Shown here: positions 19,375 through 28,260 of the stretch, one piece after another | Layout of the letters: every line of letters starts with the position of its first letter | Position numbering within the stretch: the first letter of the stretch is position 1 | NCBI GenBank assembly: GCA_025362655.1 | Contig: JANYFM010000219.1 | Coordinates: forward strand, 1-47,679 | DNA length: 47,679 bases | Source of the DNA: Hyphomicrobiales bacterium | GTDB lineage: Bacteria > Pseudomonadota > Alphaproteobacteria > Rhizobiales > Beijerinckiaceae | Direction of reading: 5' to 3' | The notes under the pieces: generated by a model | The model's database searches: none | Seen by the model: the letters and a program-made list of their open reading frames with translations, nothing else | Told to the model about the DNA's origin: nothing | Program-made: the position numbers and the translations under genes

Positions 19375-19476
19375 GGCCGCGCCCCGGATTTTGCAAGCGG
19401 GCGGTTTGGCGTTAGGTTCTCTTTATGCGCGGCGGTACAAGCGTAACAACGATGGCCGCGCGGGGGAGGAAACGAA

Positions 19477-19929
19477 ATGTCGCTATCCAACGACCTCATG
19501 GACTCGAAACCGTCGTTCTCGATCAAGCTGCTTTTGCTCGGCTTTGTCGCGGGCTTTATCGCCGTGCCGCTTGGCCACCAGATTATGGCGCTGGCGCTGT
19601 TCTACACCATTCCCGGCCGCAACTTTCCGTGGAACATGGCGCCCAACAAGGGTGCCTTCAACATGCCCTCGATTCTCAACCTGTCGTTCTGGGGCGGGGT
19701 CTGGGGCGTGCTCTGGGCGCTTGTGGAGCCCTACGTGCCCAAGGGCTGGCTCTACTGGGTGATAGCGATAGTCTTTGGCGGCCTCGGCGCGACGGCTGTC
19801 GGCGCCTTTGTCGTGACTTCCATCAAAGGCCTGCCGCTCGGCAGCATCTCGTGGATCGGCCTGCTGATCAACGGCGCCTGGGGTCTCGTCACAGCCTTTT
19901 TGTTCGACCAGCTTCGCCGCCGGGTCTGA
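19477..19929 (+). CDS. Conserved hypothetical membrane protein (150 aa)
   Basis: ORF with four or so hydrophobic segments; upstream GGGGGAGG Shine-Dalgarno-like sequence just before the ATG. Confidence 0.7.
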   Translation: MSLSNDLMDSKPSFSIKLLLLGFVAGFIAVPLGHQIMALALFYTIPGRNFPWNMAPNKGAFNMPSILNLSFWGGVWGVLWALVEPYVPKGWLYWVIAIVFGGLGATAVGAFVVTSIKGLPLGSISWIGLLINGAWGLVTAFLFDQLRRRV

Positions 19930-19935
19930 TAAAAA

Positions 19936-19964
19936 GCCGCCGGGCGATCCCGGCGGCTCTTTTG
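19936..19964. terminator. Bidirectional rho-independent terminator
   Basis: Perfect 9-bp stem GCCGCCGGG-CGAT-CCCGGCGGC followed by TCTTTT and preceded by TAAAAA, between converging genes. Confidence 0.85.
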
Positions 19965-19970
19965 GCTGGA

Positions 19971-20243
19971 TCAATAATAATAGCGCCGGCGGCGAATGAA
20001 ACGCCGGCGGCGAACGAAACGCCGCCGATAGAAGCGGCGGCGATAGCGCCACCGCGCGTCCTCAAGGCGGGCCGCCTCGATATCCGCGGGTGTCGCGACA
20101 GCCGGGGCAGCGGTTTCACCCACCGGAGCCGCGCCAAGCGGCGGAGCGGCGGGCATCGCCAGCGCATCCGCAGGCGTCAGCGCCGCTGCGCCGAGCGCGC
20201 CCGCGACAGCAAACAGCGACTTTAGGAACGATCGTCTTTCCAT
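19971..20243 (-). CDS. Small Tat-signal secreted protein with Arg/Tyr-rich C-terminus
   Basis: MERRSFLKSLFAVAGALGAAALTPADALA Tat-like signal; C-terminus RWRYRRRFYRRRFVRRRRFIRRRRYYY. Confidence 0.7.
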   Translation of the reverse strand: MERRSFLKSLFAVAGALGAAALTPADALAMPAAPPLGAAPVGETAAPAVATPADIEAARLEDARWRYRRRFYRRRFVRRRRFIRRRRYYY

Positions 20244-20355
20244 AGGCTTCCTCCACTCTGTGAGCAGCGCTCCGGAAAAAATCACCCGGGGACACCACGA
20301 GTGTCCGCGCCAAGCAAGGCGACAGCAAGGCGGGTCTTGCGGCTGGGAGGCGGGA

Positions 20356-21054
20356 TCATCGCGTTCGCCGCGCGGTCTTTTTGCGCGCCGGCCCATAGTT
20401 TTTGAACCGCTCGAGGGTGCGCGCGATCTCCTCGTCAGTCAGGATCACCGGCGCGCCCGCCAGCGAGGCGAGGTAAAACTGCCTCGCCAGCGCCTCAAGC
20501 TCAACCGCGCGCCCCATGGCCTGCTCGAGATCGCCGCCGATAACGATCATGCCGTGACTGCCAAGCAGCACGCCCGAGCGGTCCTGAAGGCCGGCAATCG
20601 CCAGGTCAGAGAGTTCCTGCGTGCCAAAAGGCGCGTAATCCGTGCAGCGCACATTCGCGCCGCCGAAGGCCGCGATCATGTAATGGGCGGCGGGAATGGC
20701 GCGCCGCAGCATCGACAGCGCCGTCGCGTAGGGCGGGTGCGCGTGAACAATCGCGCCGGCATCCGGCCGCGCCCGGTAAATGTCGTGATGAAACCGCCAT
20801 TCGCTTGATGGCGCCAGCGGCCCGCTCCAAGCGCCGCCGCCGTCGAGCTTCATCTTGGCGATCATTGCGGGGTTCATGGCTTCATAGGGTGTGCCGCTCG
20901 GCGTGATCAGCATGGCGCCGCCGGCGCGGACCGATAAATTTCCTGACGTCCCCTGATTGATGCCCAGCGCGTTCATTGTCCGCGCCTGCGCGATGATTTC
21001 CGCGCGCAATGCATTTTCACCCGCGGCCATCCAAATCCCCCGGTTTCGTCTCAT
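20356..21054 (-). CDS. Class II aldolase/adducin-family protein
   Basis: NQGTSGNLSVR, HHDIYRARPDAGAIVHAHPPYATALS (HAH metal site), LLGSHGMIVIGG. Confidence 0.88.
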   Translation of the reverse strand: MRRNRGIWMAAGENALRAEIIAQARTMNALGINQGTSGNLSVRAGGAMLITPSGTPYEAMNPAMIAKMKLDGGGAWSGPLAPSSEWRFHHDIYRARPDAGAIVHAHPPYATALSMLRRAIPAAHYMIAAFGGANVRCTDYAPFGTQELSDLAIAGLQDRSGVLLGSHGMIVIGGDLEQAMGRAVELEALARQFYLASLAGAPVILTDEEIARTLERFKNYGPARKKTARRTR

Positions 21055-21154
21055 ACTTTAGGTGAAGGCCGTGCCCGGCCCTGGCGCGGAGGATTGACTC
21101 GCGCCGCAGGGTAATGCGAGTCCCGGAGGATATCGACAACGGGAGGAAACCGCC

Positions 21155-22183
21155 ATGATCACCCGCCGCCAGTTTGCCGCCGGCGCCGCCGCCGCGCCCG
21201 CCCTATTTAATTTGACGGGCCCCGCCGCCGCCGCCGTGAACCTGAAAATCTCCCACCAATTCCCCGGCAGTTCCGGCGAAGAGGGCGATTTCCGCGACCG
21301 GATGTGCAAGCGCTTTGCCGCCGAAATCGCCAAACGCACCAACGGCGAGCTGACCGGCACGGTTTATCCTGATTCCTCGCTGATGAAAACGACGGCGCAG
21401 TTCTCCTCAATCCGCAAGGGCGCGCTGGATATGAGTCTCTATCCGCTGGCATACGCGGGCGGCGAGGTTCCCGAGCTCAACATCACGCTGATGCCGTGCC
21501 TCGTTTCCTCCTACACGCAGGGGCAGGCGTGGAAGGACGCGCCGATCGGGCGCGAGATCAACCGCATCTGCGAAGACAAGGGCGTCGTTATCGTCTCCTG
21601 GGTTTGGCAGGCCGGCGGCTGCGCCAGCCGCAGCGCCCAGCTGCTGGGCCCCGAGGACGCGAAGGGCAAGAAGGTTCGCGGCGGCTCGCGCGAAATGGAC
21701 CTGATGTTCAAAGAGGCCGGCGCCGCGGTCGTGTCCCTGCCGTCCAACGAAGCCTATGCGGCGATGCAGACCGGCGCGGTGGATGCTGTTGTCACGTCAT
21801 CCACCAGCCTGATTTCCTTCCGCATGGAGGAGCTCGCCAAGCACCTCGCCGGCGGCGGCGGCAAATCCTATTGGTTCATGTTCGAGCCGCTGCTGATGTC
21901 GAAGGCCATCTTCAGCGCCCTGCCGAAGGCCCAGCAGGATGCGATCATGGCGACCGGCGCGGATCTGGAGGCCTATGGCTACGCGGCGGCGAAGCAGGAT
22001 GATAAAAGCGTCGTCGAGGTTTACACCAAGAAGGGCGTCAAGGTTCAGGAAATGAACGACGCCTCGCTGGCCCAGTGGAAGGAGCTGGCGCGCGTCAGCG
22101 CGTGGAAGGATTATGCCGGCAAGAACGAGCAATCCGCCAAGCTGATGAAACTTGCGGTTGAACTGTCGGAGAAGACCGCGTGA
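21155..22183 (+). CDS. dctP: TRAP transporter substrate-binding protein (DctP family)
   Basis: MITRRQFAAG Tat-like signal, KISHQFPGSSGEEGD, FSSIRKGALDM, GGSREMDLMFKEAGA. Followed by DctQ and DctM genes. Confidence 0.9.
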   Translation: MITRRQFAAGAAAAPALFNLTGPAAAAVNLKISHQFPGSSGEEGDFRDRMCKRFAAEIAKRTNGELTGTVYPDSSLMKTTAQFSSIRKGALDMSLYPLAYAGGEVPELNITLMPCLVSSYTQGQAWKDAPIGREINRICEDKGVVIVSWVWQAGGCASRSAQLLGPEDAKGKKVRGGSREMDLMFKEAGAAVVSLPSNEAYAAMQTGAVDAVVTSSTSLISFRMEELAKHLAGGGGKSYWFMFEPLLMSKAIFSALPKAQQDAIMATGADLEAYGYAAAKQDDKSVVEVYTKKGVKVQEMNDASLAQWKELARVSAWKDYAGKNEQSAKLMKLAVELSEKTA

Positions 22184-22707
22184 ATCCGGCGGGGGAAAGC
22201 GCCCCGGAGGGCGCCGGCGGCGCCTTCGATACGGCTCTTGCCGCGCTTAACCGCATCCTCATGCTGGCCGCGGGGCTCGCGCTCCTGGCGGGCGCGGTCG
22301 TGCTGACCGAAAGTGTCGTTGTGCGCTATTTCCTGCGCCAGTCGACAGAATGGCAGGATGAGACGACGGTGTTTTTGCTGGTCGCGGCGACCTTCCTCTC
22401 CGCGCCCTATGTGCAATCGATCCGCGGCCATGTGGGCATCGAGGCGCTGCCGGAAATCCTCTCCCCCCGCGTCAATTATTACCGCGCAATTCTCGTCGAT
22501 GCCGTGAGTCTTGCTTTTTGCGCGTTCTTCGCGTGGAAATCCTGGACTCTGTTTCAGGAGGCCTGGAGCGATGATCAGCACACCGCCTCAAGCTGGGGCC
22601 CGCCGCTGACCATTCCCTACGGCGCGATGTCCGCGGGCATGACGATTCTGTGCGCTCAGATTCTCGCGCAGATCGCCGCCGCGCTCGGCAGGAGCGCGCC
22701 GCGATGA
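22180..22707 (+). CDS. dctQ: TRAP transporter small permease (DctQ family)
   Basis: 175 aa with four TM segments, WQDETTVFLLVAATFLSAPYVQSIRGHVGIE; ATGA overlaps on both sides. Confidence 0.88.
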   Translation: MNPAGESAPEGAGGAFDTALAALNRILMLAAGLALLAGAVVLTESVVVRYFLRQSTEWQDETTVFLLVAATFLSAPYVQSIRGHVGIEALPEILSPRVNYYRAILVDAVSLAFCAFFAWKSWTLFQEAWSDDQHTASSWGPPLTIPYGAMSAGMTILCAQILAQIAAALGRSAPR

Positions 22708-24047
22708 GCGCGCTGACCCTCGGCCTGCTCTATTTCGGCTCGACGCTTGTTGTGATGATGGCGGGCATTCCCATTGCCTTCGCGCTCGGCGCGGTGGCGG
22801 TCTCCTTCATGTATTTTTTCATGCCGCACGCCTCGCTCGATACGGTGGCGCAGAATGTTTATGAGGAAATGTCGTCGATCACGCTGCTGGCGATACCGCT
22901 TTTCATTTTGAAGGGCGCCGCCATCGGCAAGTCGCGCGCCGGCGCGGATTTGTATTCGGCGCTGCACGGCCTCATGGGCCGCATTCCCGGCGGACTCGGC
23001 ATCGCCAATGTGTTCGCCTGCGCGTTGTTTGCGGCGATGGCGGGCTCGTCGCCGGCGACCTGCTCCGCCATCGGCTCGGCCGGCATCCCCGAAATGCGCA
23101 AGCGCGGCTATTCCGGCGGTTTTGCCGCCGGCATCATCGCGGCGGGCGGCACGCTTGGGATATTGCTGCCGCCCTCGATCACCATGATTCTCTATGCGGT
23201 GTCCTCCGAGCAATCGCTGGGCCGGCTGTTTCTCGCCGGGCTCGGGCCCGGCCTTCTGCTGGTGATTTTGTTTTCCCTTTATGCGGTGTTCCGCTACCGC
23301 CGCGAACACAGCGCCGCAAAAACCGTGATGAGGGAGACCGGCGTCTCCGCGCCGATTCTGCACAACGAGATTTTTTCACGCGCGGAAAAGCGCGCCATGC
23401 TGCCGCGCGTCATTCCCTTCGTTGCGCTGCTGACCGGCGTCATGATCGCCCTCTACGGCGGTTATGCGACGCCTTCGGAGACCGCGGGCCTCGGGGCGCT
23501 GCTGGCCCTGTCGCTCATCGCCGTCATCTATGGCGTCTGGCGGCCGGCCGATGTCACGCCGATTCTCAATTCGACTTTGCGCGAATCCACCATGCTGATG
23601 ATGATCATCGGCATGTCGCTGCTCTATTCCTACGTCATGAGCTATCTGCACATTTCGCAATCCACCGCCGAGGCCATTGTGGCGCTGGGCCTGTCGAAAT
23701 GGCCGCTGCTGTTCATCATTCTGCTGATGGTCGTCGTGCTCGGCTTTTTCCTGCCGCCGGTGTCGATCATCCTGATGACCGCGCCGATTGTCCTGCCGCC
23801 GCTGAAGGCCGCCGGGTTCGATCTCATCTGGTTCGGCGTGGTCATGACGATCGTCATGGAAATGGGGTTGATTCACCCGCCCGTGGGGCTCAATATTTTC
23901 GTCATCAAAAACATCGCGCCGGACATTCCCCTGATTGATATCATCTGGGGCGTGCTGCCGTTTGTCGGCCTGATGATCCTGTGCATTCTCATTCTGTGCT
24001 TTGCGCCCGGCATTGCCACCTGGCTGCCCAAGGCGGTGATGGGATAG
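22704..24047 (+). CDS. dctM: TRAP transporter large permease (DctM family)
   Basis: GIPIAFALG, AGSSPATCSAIGSAGIPEMRKRGYSGGFAAGIIAAGGTLGILLPPSI signature. Confidence 0.93.
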   Translation: MSALTLGLLYFGSTLVVMMAGIPIAFALGAVAVSFMYFFMPHASLDTVAQNVYEEMSSITLLAIPLFILKGAAIGKSRAGADLYSALHGLMGRIPGGLGIANVFACALFAAMAGSSPATCSAIGSAGIPEMRKRGYSGGFAAGIIAAGGTLGILLPPSITMILYAVSSEQSLGRLFLAGLGPGLLLVILFSLYAVFRYRREHSAAKTVMRETGVSAPILHNEIFSRAEKRAMLPRVIPFVALLTGVMIALYGGYATPSETAGLGALLALSLIAVIYGVWRPADVTPILNSTLRESTMLMMIIGMSLLYSYVMSYLHISQSTAEAIVALGLSKWPLLFIILLMVVVLGFFLPPVSIILMTAPIVLPPLKAAGFDLIWFGVVMTIVMEMGLIHPPVGLNIFVIKNIAPDIPLIDIIWGVLPFVGLMILCILILCFAPGIATWLPKAVMG

Positions 24048-24114
24048 CCATGCCCGCCTTGACGCCCGCGCGCGGACGCGGAACAAAGGCCCTGAACCCT
24101 TTAGGAGAAACGCC

Positions 24115-24549
24115 ATGACCGAACTCACCTATGCCGTCGCGCAAAAAATGCTCGCCGACGCGCTTGCCTTTTGCCGCGAGAAAAAATTCAATCCGATGTC
24201 GGTCGTCATTCTCGACGCCGCCGGAGGCATGAAGGCGGTCGGCAGCGAGGACAACACAACGTTCATGCGCTGGCGCGTGGCCTACGGCAAAGCCTTTGGC
24301 GGCGTCGCGTTCGGCATGCCTTCGCGCCGGGTCAACAACATGGCGGCGGAGCGCCCGCATTTCGTCAACGCGCTGAACGGCGTCGCTGACGGCAACCTCG
24401 TGCCGGTGCCCGGCGGCGTTATCATCCGCGATGCCAATAAAAAATTGATTGGCGCCATCGGCATATCAGGCGATTCCTCTGACAATGACGAGGCCGCCGC
24501 CCTTGCCGCCATCGCCGCCGCCGGGCTTGTCGCCGACACCGGCGCCTGA
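24115..24549 (+). CDS. GlcG/HbpS heme-binding-family protein
   Basis: 144 aa: MSVVILDAAGGMKAVGSEDN, GGVIIRDANKKLIGAIGISGDSSDNDEAAALAAI. Confidence 0.82.
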   Translation: MTELTYAVAQKMLADALAFCREKKFNPMSVVILDAAGGMKAVGSEDNTTFMRWRVAYGKAFGGVAFGMPSRRVNNMAAERPHFVNALNGVADGNLVPVPGGVIIRDANKKLIGAIGISGDSSDNDEAAALAAIAAAGLVADTGA

Positions 24550-24555
24550 GCCGCG

Positions 24556-24593
24556 CCGCCGGGCTGCGCAGCGCCGCGCTGTCAACCCGGCGG
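24556..24593. other. Inverted repeat / possible weak terminator after GlcG gene
   Basis: CCGCCGGG (24556-24563) and CCCGGCGG (24586-24593), 22-nt loop, no U-tract. Confidence 0.35.
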
Positions 24594-24844
24594 AAACCAT
24601 AATCTTGAAATTCACCCCGCGCCTCCCTGCCGCGGCGCGCCCCCGCGTGAAAACCTCCCTCTGCCTATCTCTTTATGTTTATTCGAAATTTAGCGGCTTT
24701 TCCCGTCCGTGCCGCACGCCGGAGCGGCGCGCCGGCGGAAAATGCCGGCAACCCTGTGATTACTTTTCACGCCCAAGCTTGACGGCTTGAGGATGACGGC
24801 ATTCCCCCTTGGCGGGCGCGCCGCATTTGGGGGGGGCGCGCGCC

Positions 24845-25519
24845 ATGACGCTATCGCCGGTTGATTTGGATCCGCGCCGCCGCGAGCAAAGCGCGCAGGA
24901 ATTGCGGGCTGACAGCTGTGTCCATGCCGCGGGCATTGCCGCCGCCCTCGCCGGTTCCGCCTATCTGATTTTGCACACCGCCCAGCAGGGCGATGCCGCC
25001 AAACTCCCGGCAGTCGCCATCTACGCGATCGGGCTGCTGGCGATGTTCGGCGCCTCCGCCGCCTACAATCTCCATTACACCTCGCCGCGCCGCGCCATAT
25101 TGCGGCGCTGCGATCACTCGGCGATTTTCCTGATGATCGCCGGCACCTACACGCCGTTCACGACGCTGATGCACAGCGGCTGGATGGCGGTGGCCCTTAC
25201 CTGCGCCGTTTGGGTGCTTTGCCTTGCCGGCATCGCCCTCAAATTCGGCGCGCCGGAATTATTCGAGCGCTTGTCAGACTGGCTTTATCTCGGCCTTGGA
25301 TGGGCCTCCATCGCCGTGCTGGCGCCGCTGATCGGCTGCGTTGCGCCCCATTGCCTCGCCGCGGCGGGGCTGGGCGGCCTGCTCTACACCGTGGGCGTGT
25401 TCTTCCACCGGTGGGAGCGGCTGCGGTTTCAGAACGCCATCTGGCACGTTTTCGTTCTCTGCGCGGCTGGCGCTCATTATTTCGCGGTGCTGACCGGGGT
25501 CGTGCTCACGGGAGTCTGA
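24845..25519 (+). CDS. Hemolysin III-family (YqfA/PAQR-like) membrane protein
   Basis: SVHAAGIAAALAGSAYLIL-type N-terminus, SAAYNLHYTSPRRAILRRCDHSAIFLMIAGTYTPFT, HRWERLRFQNAIWHVFVLCAAGAHYFAVL. Confidence 0.88.
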   Translation: MTLSPVDLDPRRREQSAQELRADSCVHAAGIAAALAGSAYLILHTAQQGDAAKLPAVAIYAIGLLAMFGASAAYNLHYTSPRRAILRRCDHSAIFLMIAGTYTPFTTLMHSGWMAVALTCAVWVLCLAGIALKFGAPELFERLSDWLYLGLGWASIAVLAPLIGCVAPHCLAAAGLGGLLYTVGVFFHRWERLRFQNAIWHVFVLCAAGAHYFAVLTGVVLTGV

Positions 25520-25521
25520 GG

Positions 25522-25659
25522 CGCGCCCAGGGGCGCGTGAGCTTTTTTTTAAGCAAGCCGCCGCGCCCAAGGGCGCGTGAGCTTTTCTTTAAGCAAGCCG
25601 CCGCGCCCAGGGGCGCGTGAGCTTTTTTTTAAGCAAGCCGCCGCGCCCAAGGGCGCGTG
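25522..25659. repeat. 40-bp tandem repeat, about 3.5 copies
   Basis: cgcgccca(g/a)gggcgcgtgagctttt(t/c)tttaagcaagccgc repeated at exact 40-bp spacing (GCGCCC cores at 25523, 25563, 25603, 25643). Each core is an inverted repeat; the first three copies are followed by a T-run. Confidence 0.93.
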
Positions 25660-26132
25660 CCTGAAGGCGCCTCCGGCCCGAACCCCGGCTGATAGAAATG
25701 CGACATGCCGCCGGTGAAGCCGCCGCGGACCTCCGCCTCGGTGACGGGGTCGTTGATCTCAAAAGCATCAAAGCCGCAGCGCCGCATCAATTGTATTTGG
25801 TCTGTCAGCACTTCGCCGACAGCGCGCAGTTCGCCTTTGTAGCCATAACGCCCGCGAAGCAGGACCGCCGTCGAGAAGGCGCGGCCGTCGGTGAATTTCG
25901 GGAAGGCGAGCGCGATCACCGAGAATCGATGGATGTCGCGGGCGAAATCCTCAATCCGCGCGCCGGCCTCAATGCGCAGGCCGAGCGGCACATTGGATCC
26001 TTCGAACGCCTGGCGCTCGTCGTTCCACCAGTCGAGCGAGAATATGACATGGCCCGCGGCGGGCACGCCTTCGCCGTCGGCGATCGCGCGCCAGGGATCA
26101 TCAATGAAAGAACCGTTTTTAAAAAGCGCCAT
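25629..26132 (-). CDS. DUF934-family protein (sulfite-reduction associated)
   Basis: MALFKNGSFIDDPW..., GLRIEAGARIEDFARDIHRFSVIALAFPKFTDGRAFSTAVLLRGRYGYKGELRAVGEVLTDQIQLMRRCGFDAFE; sits directly downstream of the cysI-like gene. Confidence 0.85.
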   Translation of the reverse strand: MALFKNGSFIDDPWRAIADGEGVPAAGHVIFSLDWWNDERQAFEGSNVPLGLRIEAGARIEDFARDIHRFSVIALAFPKFTDGRAFSTAVLLRGRYGYKGELRAVGEVLTDQIQLMRRCGFDAFEINDPVTEAEVRGGFTGGMSHFYQPGFGPEAPSGTRPWARRLA

Positions 26133-26149
26133 GAAGTCCGCCGGTGGGG

Positions 26150-27823
26150 TTAAATATCCGCGCCCTTGTCGCGGTCGTAGAGCGCTTTTTTGAAGGGCGC
26201 CATGCCGACGCGCCGGTATGCCGTGAGAAAATCCTCCGACGGGTTGGCGCGCAATTCGACATAGGCGTCGACGACGGTCTCGACGGCGTCGACGATGTCC
26301 TCATAGGAGAAGCCGGGACCGGTGATATCGCCGACCGCGCAGGTTTCATCCGCCGAGCCGCCAAGCGTCAGCTGATAGGTTTCGACGCCTTTGCGCTCCA
26401 GCCCGAGAATGCCGATATGGCCGACGTGGTGGTGGCCGCAGGCGTTGATGCAGCCGGAAATCTTGAGTTTCATCGCGCCGATTTCGCGCGCGCGCGCGGG
26501 ATCGCCGAAACGCCGCGAAACGCGCTGGGCCACGGGGATCGAGCGCGCGGTCGCCAGCGAGCAGTAATCCATGCCGGGGCAGGCGATGATGTCGGAGATC
26601 AACCCGGCATTGGCGGTGGCGAGGCCGTGCGCGGCCAGCCCGTCGTATACGGCCGGCAGGTCATCCAGCGCCACATGCGGCAGCACGAGATTCTGCTCGT
26701 GCGACACGCGGATTTCGCTGTGTCCGTATTTTTCCGCGAGATCGGCGACGGCCTCCATCTGCTCCGCCGTGGCGTCGCCGGGAATTTCGCCGATGGCTTT
26801 CAGGCTGATAGTGACGATGCCGTGGCCGGCGGCCTTGTGCGCGGCGACATTGTTATCGACAAACGCGGCGAAGGCGGCGTCTTTCGCGCGCCGCGCCAAA
26901 AGCGCCTCCGAACGCGCCGGGCGCGCGGCGAGGGGCGGCATGGCAAAATAGGCGCGGATGCGCTCGATTTCGCCCGCCGGCAGCGTCAGCTCCCCGCGGG
27001 GCATGGCGGCGAACTCCGCCTCCACGGCCCCGCGCATCGCCTCAAGGCCTTTTTCGTGGACGAGAATTTTGATGCGCGCTTTGTATTTGTTGTCGCGCCG
27101 CCCCTCAAGATTGTAGACGCGCACAATCGCCGTGACATAGGCGAGCAGATCCGCCTCCGGGAGAAAATCCCGGATTTTTTTCGCCACCATGGGCGTGCGG
27201 CCCTGGCCGCCGCCGACATAAACGATGAAGCCTTTTTCGCCTTTGGCGTTCGTCGTCAGATGCAGGCCTATGTCATGCGCCTGGATCGCCGCGCGGTCAT
27301 TCGCCGCGCCGGTCAGCGCCAGCTTGAATTTGCGCGGCAGGAAGGTGAACTCTGGATGGATCGACGACCATTGCCGCAGGATTTCCGCGTGGGGGCGGGG
27401 ATCATCGGCCTCATCCGCGGCCGCGCCGGCAAAATGATCGGCGGTGACATTGCGGATGCAATTGCCGGAGGTCTGAATGGCGTGCATCTCCACTTCAGCG
27501 AGATGGGCGAGAATGTCAGGCACATCGCTGAGCGCCGGCCAGTTGAATTGCAGATTTTGGCGCGTGGTGAAATGCCCGTAATTCCTGTCATAGCGCCGCG
27601 CGATGAACGCGAGCTTGCGCATTTGGCGCGGCGACAGCGTGCCATAGGGAATGGCGATGCGCAGCATATACGCGTGCAGCTGCAGGTAGACGCCGTTCAT
27701 CAGCCGGTGAATGCGGAACTGATCCTCGTTGAGTTCGCCCGCAAGGCGCCGCTTCACCTGGCCGGCGAACTGGGCGGTGCGCTCGCGAACGAAGGCCGCG
27801 TCAAATTCATCGTAGCGATACAT
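26150..27823 (-). CDS. cysI: Nitrite/sulfite reductase hemoprotein (assimilatory sulfite reductase-like)
   Basis: CPGMDYC and GCINACGHHHVGHIGILG siroheme/4Fe-4S motifs; YDRNYGHFTTRQNLQFNW. Confidence 0.9.
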   Translation of the reverse strand: MYRYDEFDAAFVRERTAQFAGQVKRRLAGELNEDQFRIHRLMNGVYLQLHAYMLRIAIPYGTLSPRQMRKLAFIARRYDRNYGHFTTRQNLQFNWPALSDVPDILAHLAEVEMHAIQTSGNCIRNVTADHFAGAAADEADDPRPHAEILRQWSSIHPEFTFLPRKFKLALTGAANDRAAIQAHDIGLHLTTNAKGEKGFIVYVGGGQGRTPMVAKKIRDFLPEADLLAYVTAIVRVYNLEGRRDNKYKARIKILVHEKGLEAMRGAVEAEFAAMPRGELTLPAGEIERIRAYFAMPPLAARPARSEALLARRAKDAAFAAFVDNNVAAHKAAGHGIVTISLKAIGEIPGDATAEQMEAVADLAEKYGHSEIRVSHEQNLVLPHVALDDLPAVYDGLAAHGLATANAGLISDIIACPGMDYCSLATARSIPVAQRVSRRFGDPARAREIGAMKLKISGCINACGHHHVGHIGILGLERKGVETYQLTLGGSADETCAVGDITGPGFSYEDIVDAVETVVDAYVELRANPSEDFLTAYRRVGMAPFKKALYDRDKGADI

Positions 27824-27849
27824 GAGCGGGCTCCTGAGCTGGCGCGGGT

Positions 27850-28140
27850 TTAAACCGCTTGCTTGCCGTGGTCGAGGCGCACCGTGGGCCCAGCCGAGCG
27901 GATGCGGTCGCGGATGTGCCGCGGCACCGGTCCCGCGGAGGTCATATCCACATCAAAAGGCGTGATCTCGATGATGATATTGGCCGCCATCGCGGCGCCC
28001 GCCGCCGCGAGCCCGGCCTCGGCGCCGGTTTTGTCGGCGAAAATTTCGGCGCCGGCGAGGCTCTCCACCCAATTTCCGCCTTTGGCGAGGAATACGATAA
28101 TGCCGTCGCCGAGGCGGTTGGCGGAGATGACCTGTGGCAT
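27850..28140 (-). CDS. DUF2849-family protein
   Basis: 96 aa, start-adjacent to the cysI-like gene: ANRLGDGIIVFLAKGGNWVESLAGAEIF. Confidence 0.78.
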   Translation of the reverse strand: MPQVISANRLGDGIIVFLAKGGNWVESLAGAEIFADKTGAEAGLAAAGAAMAANIIIEITPFDVDMTSAGPVPRHIRDRIRSAGPTVRLDHGKQAV

Positions 28141-28260
28141 TTTGCATCTGCCGGGGTTAGAGAATTTTAGCGGGCGCGGGAATTGCCGCCGGGATAAACT
28201 AAATCACAGAAAAAAGCTAGAAAATTTAATTATTCACACAAAATGGATGTTTAATAAGCT

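Noticed and set aside
24550-24844. Unannotated small gene or ncRNA in the 295-bp gap between the GlcG and hemolysin III genes
   Set aside because: No convincing ORF with family motifs and no recognisable RNA family; only a weak inverted repeat near the 5' side.
25522-25659. Possible CRISPR array
   Set aside because: Repeats are directly adjacent with no unique spacers and no cas genes nearby; a simple tandem repeat fits.
26144-27853. 569-aa plus-strand ORF
   Set aside because: Mirror of the cysI-like gene; the minus strand carries the siroheme/FeS motifs.
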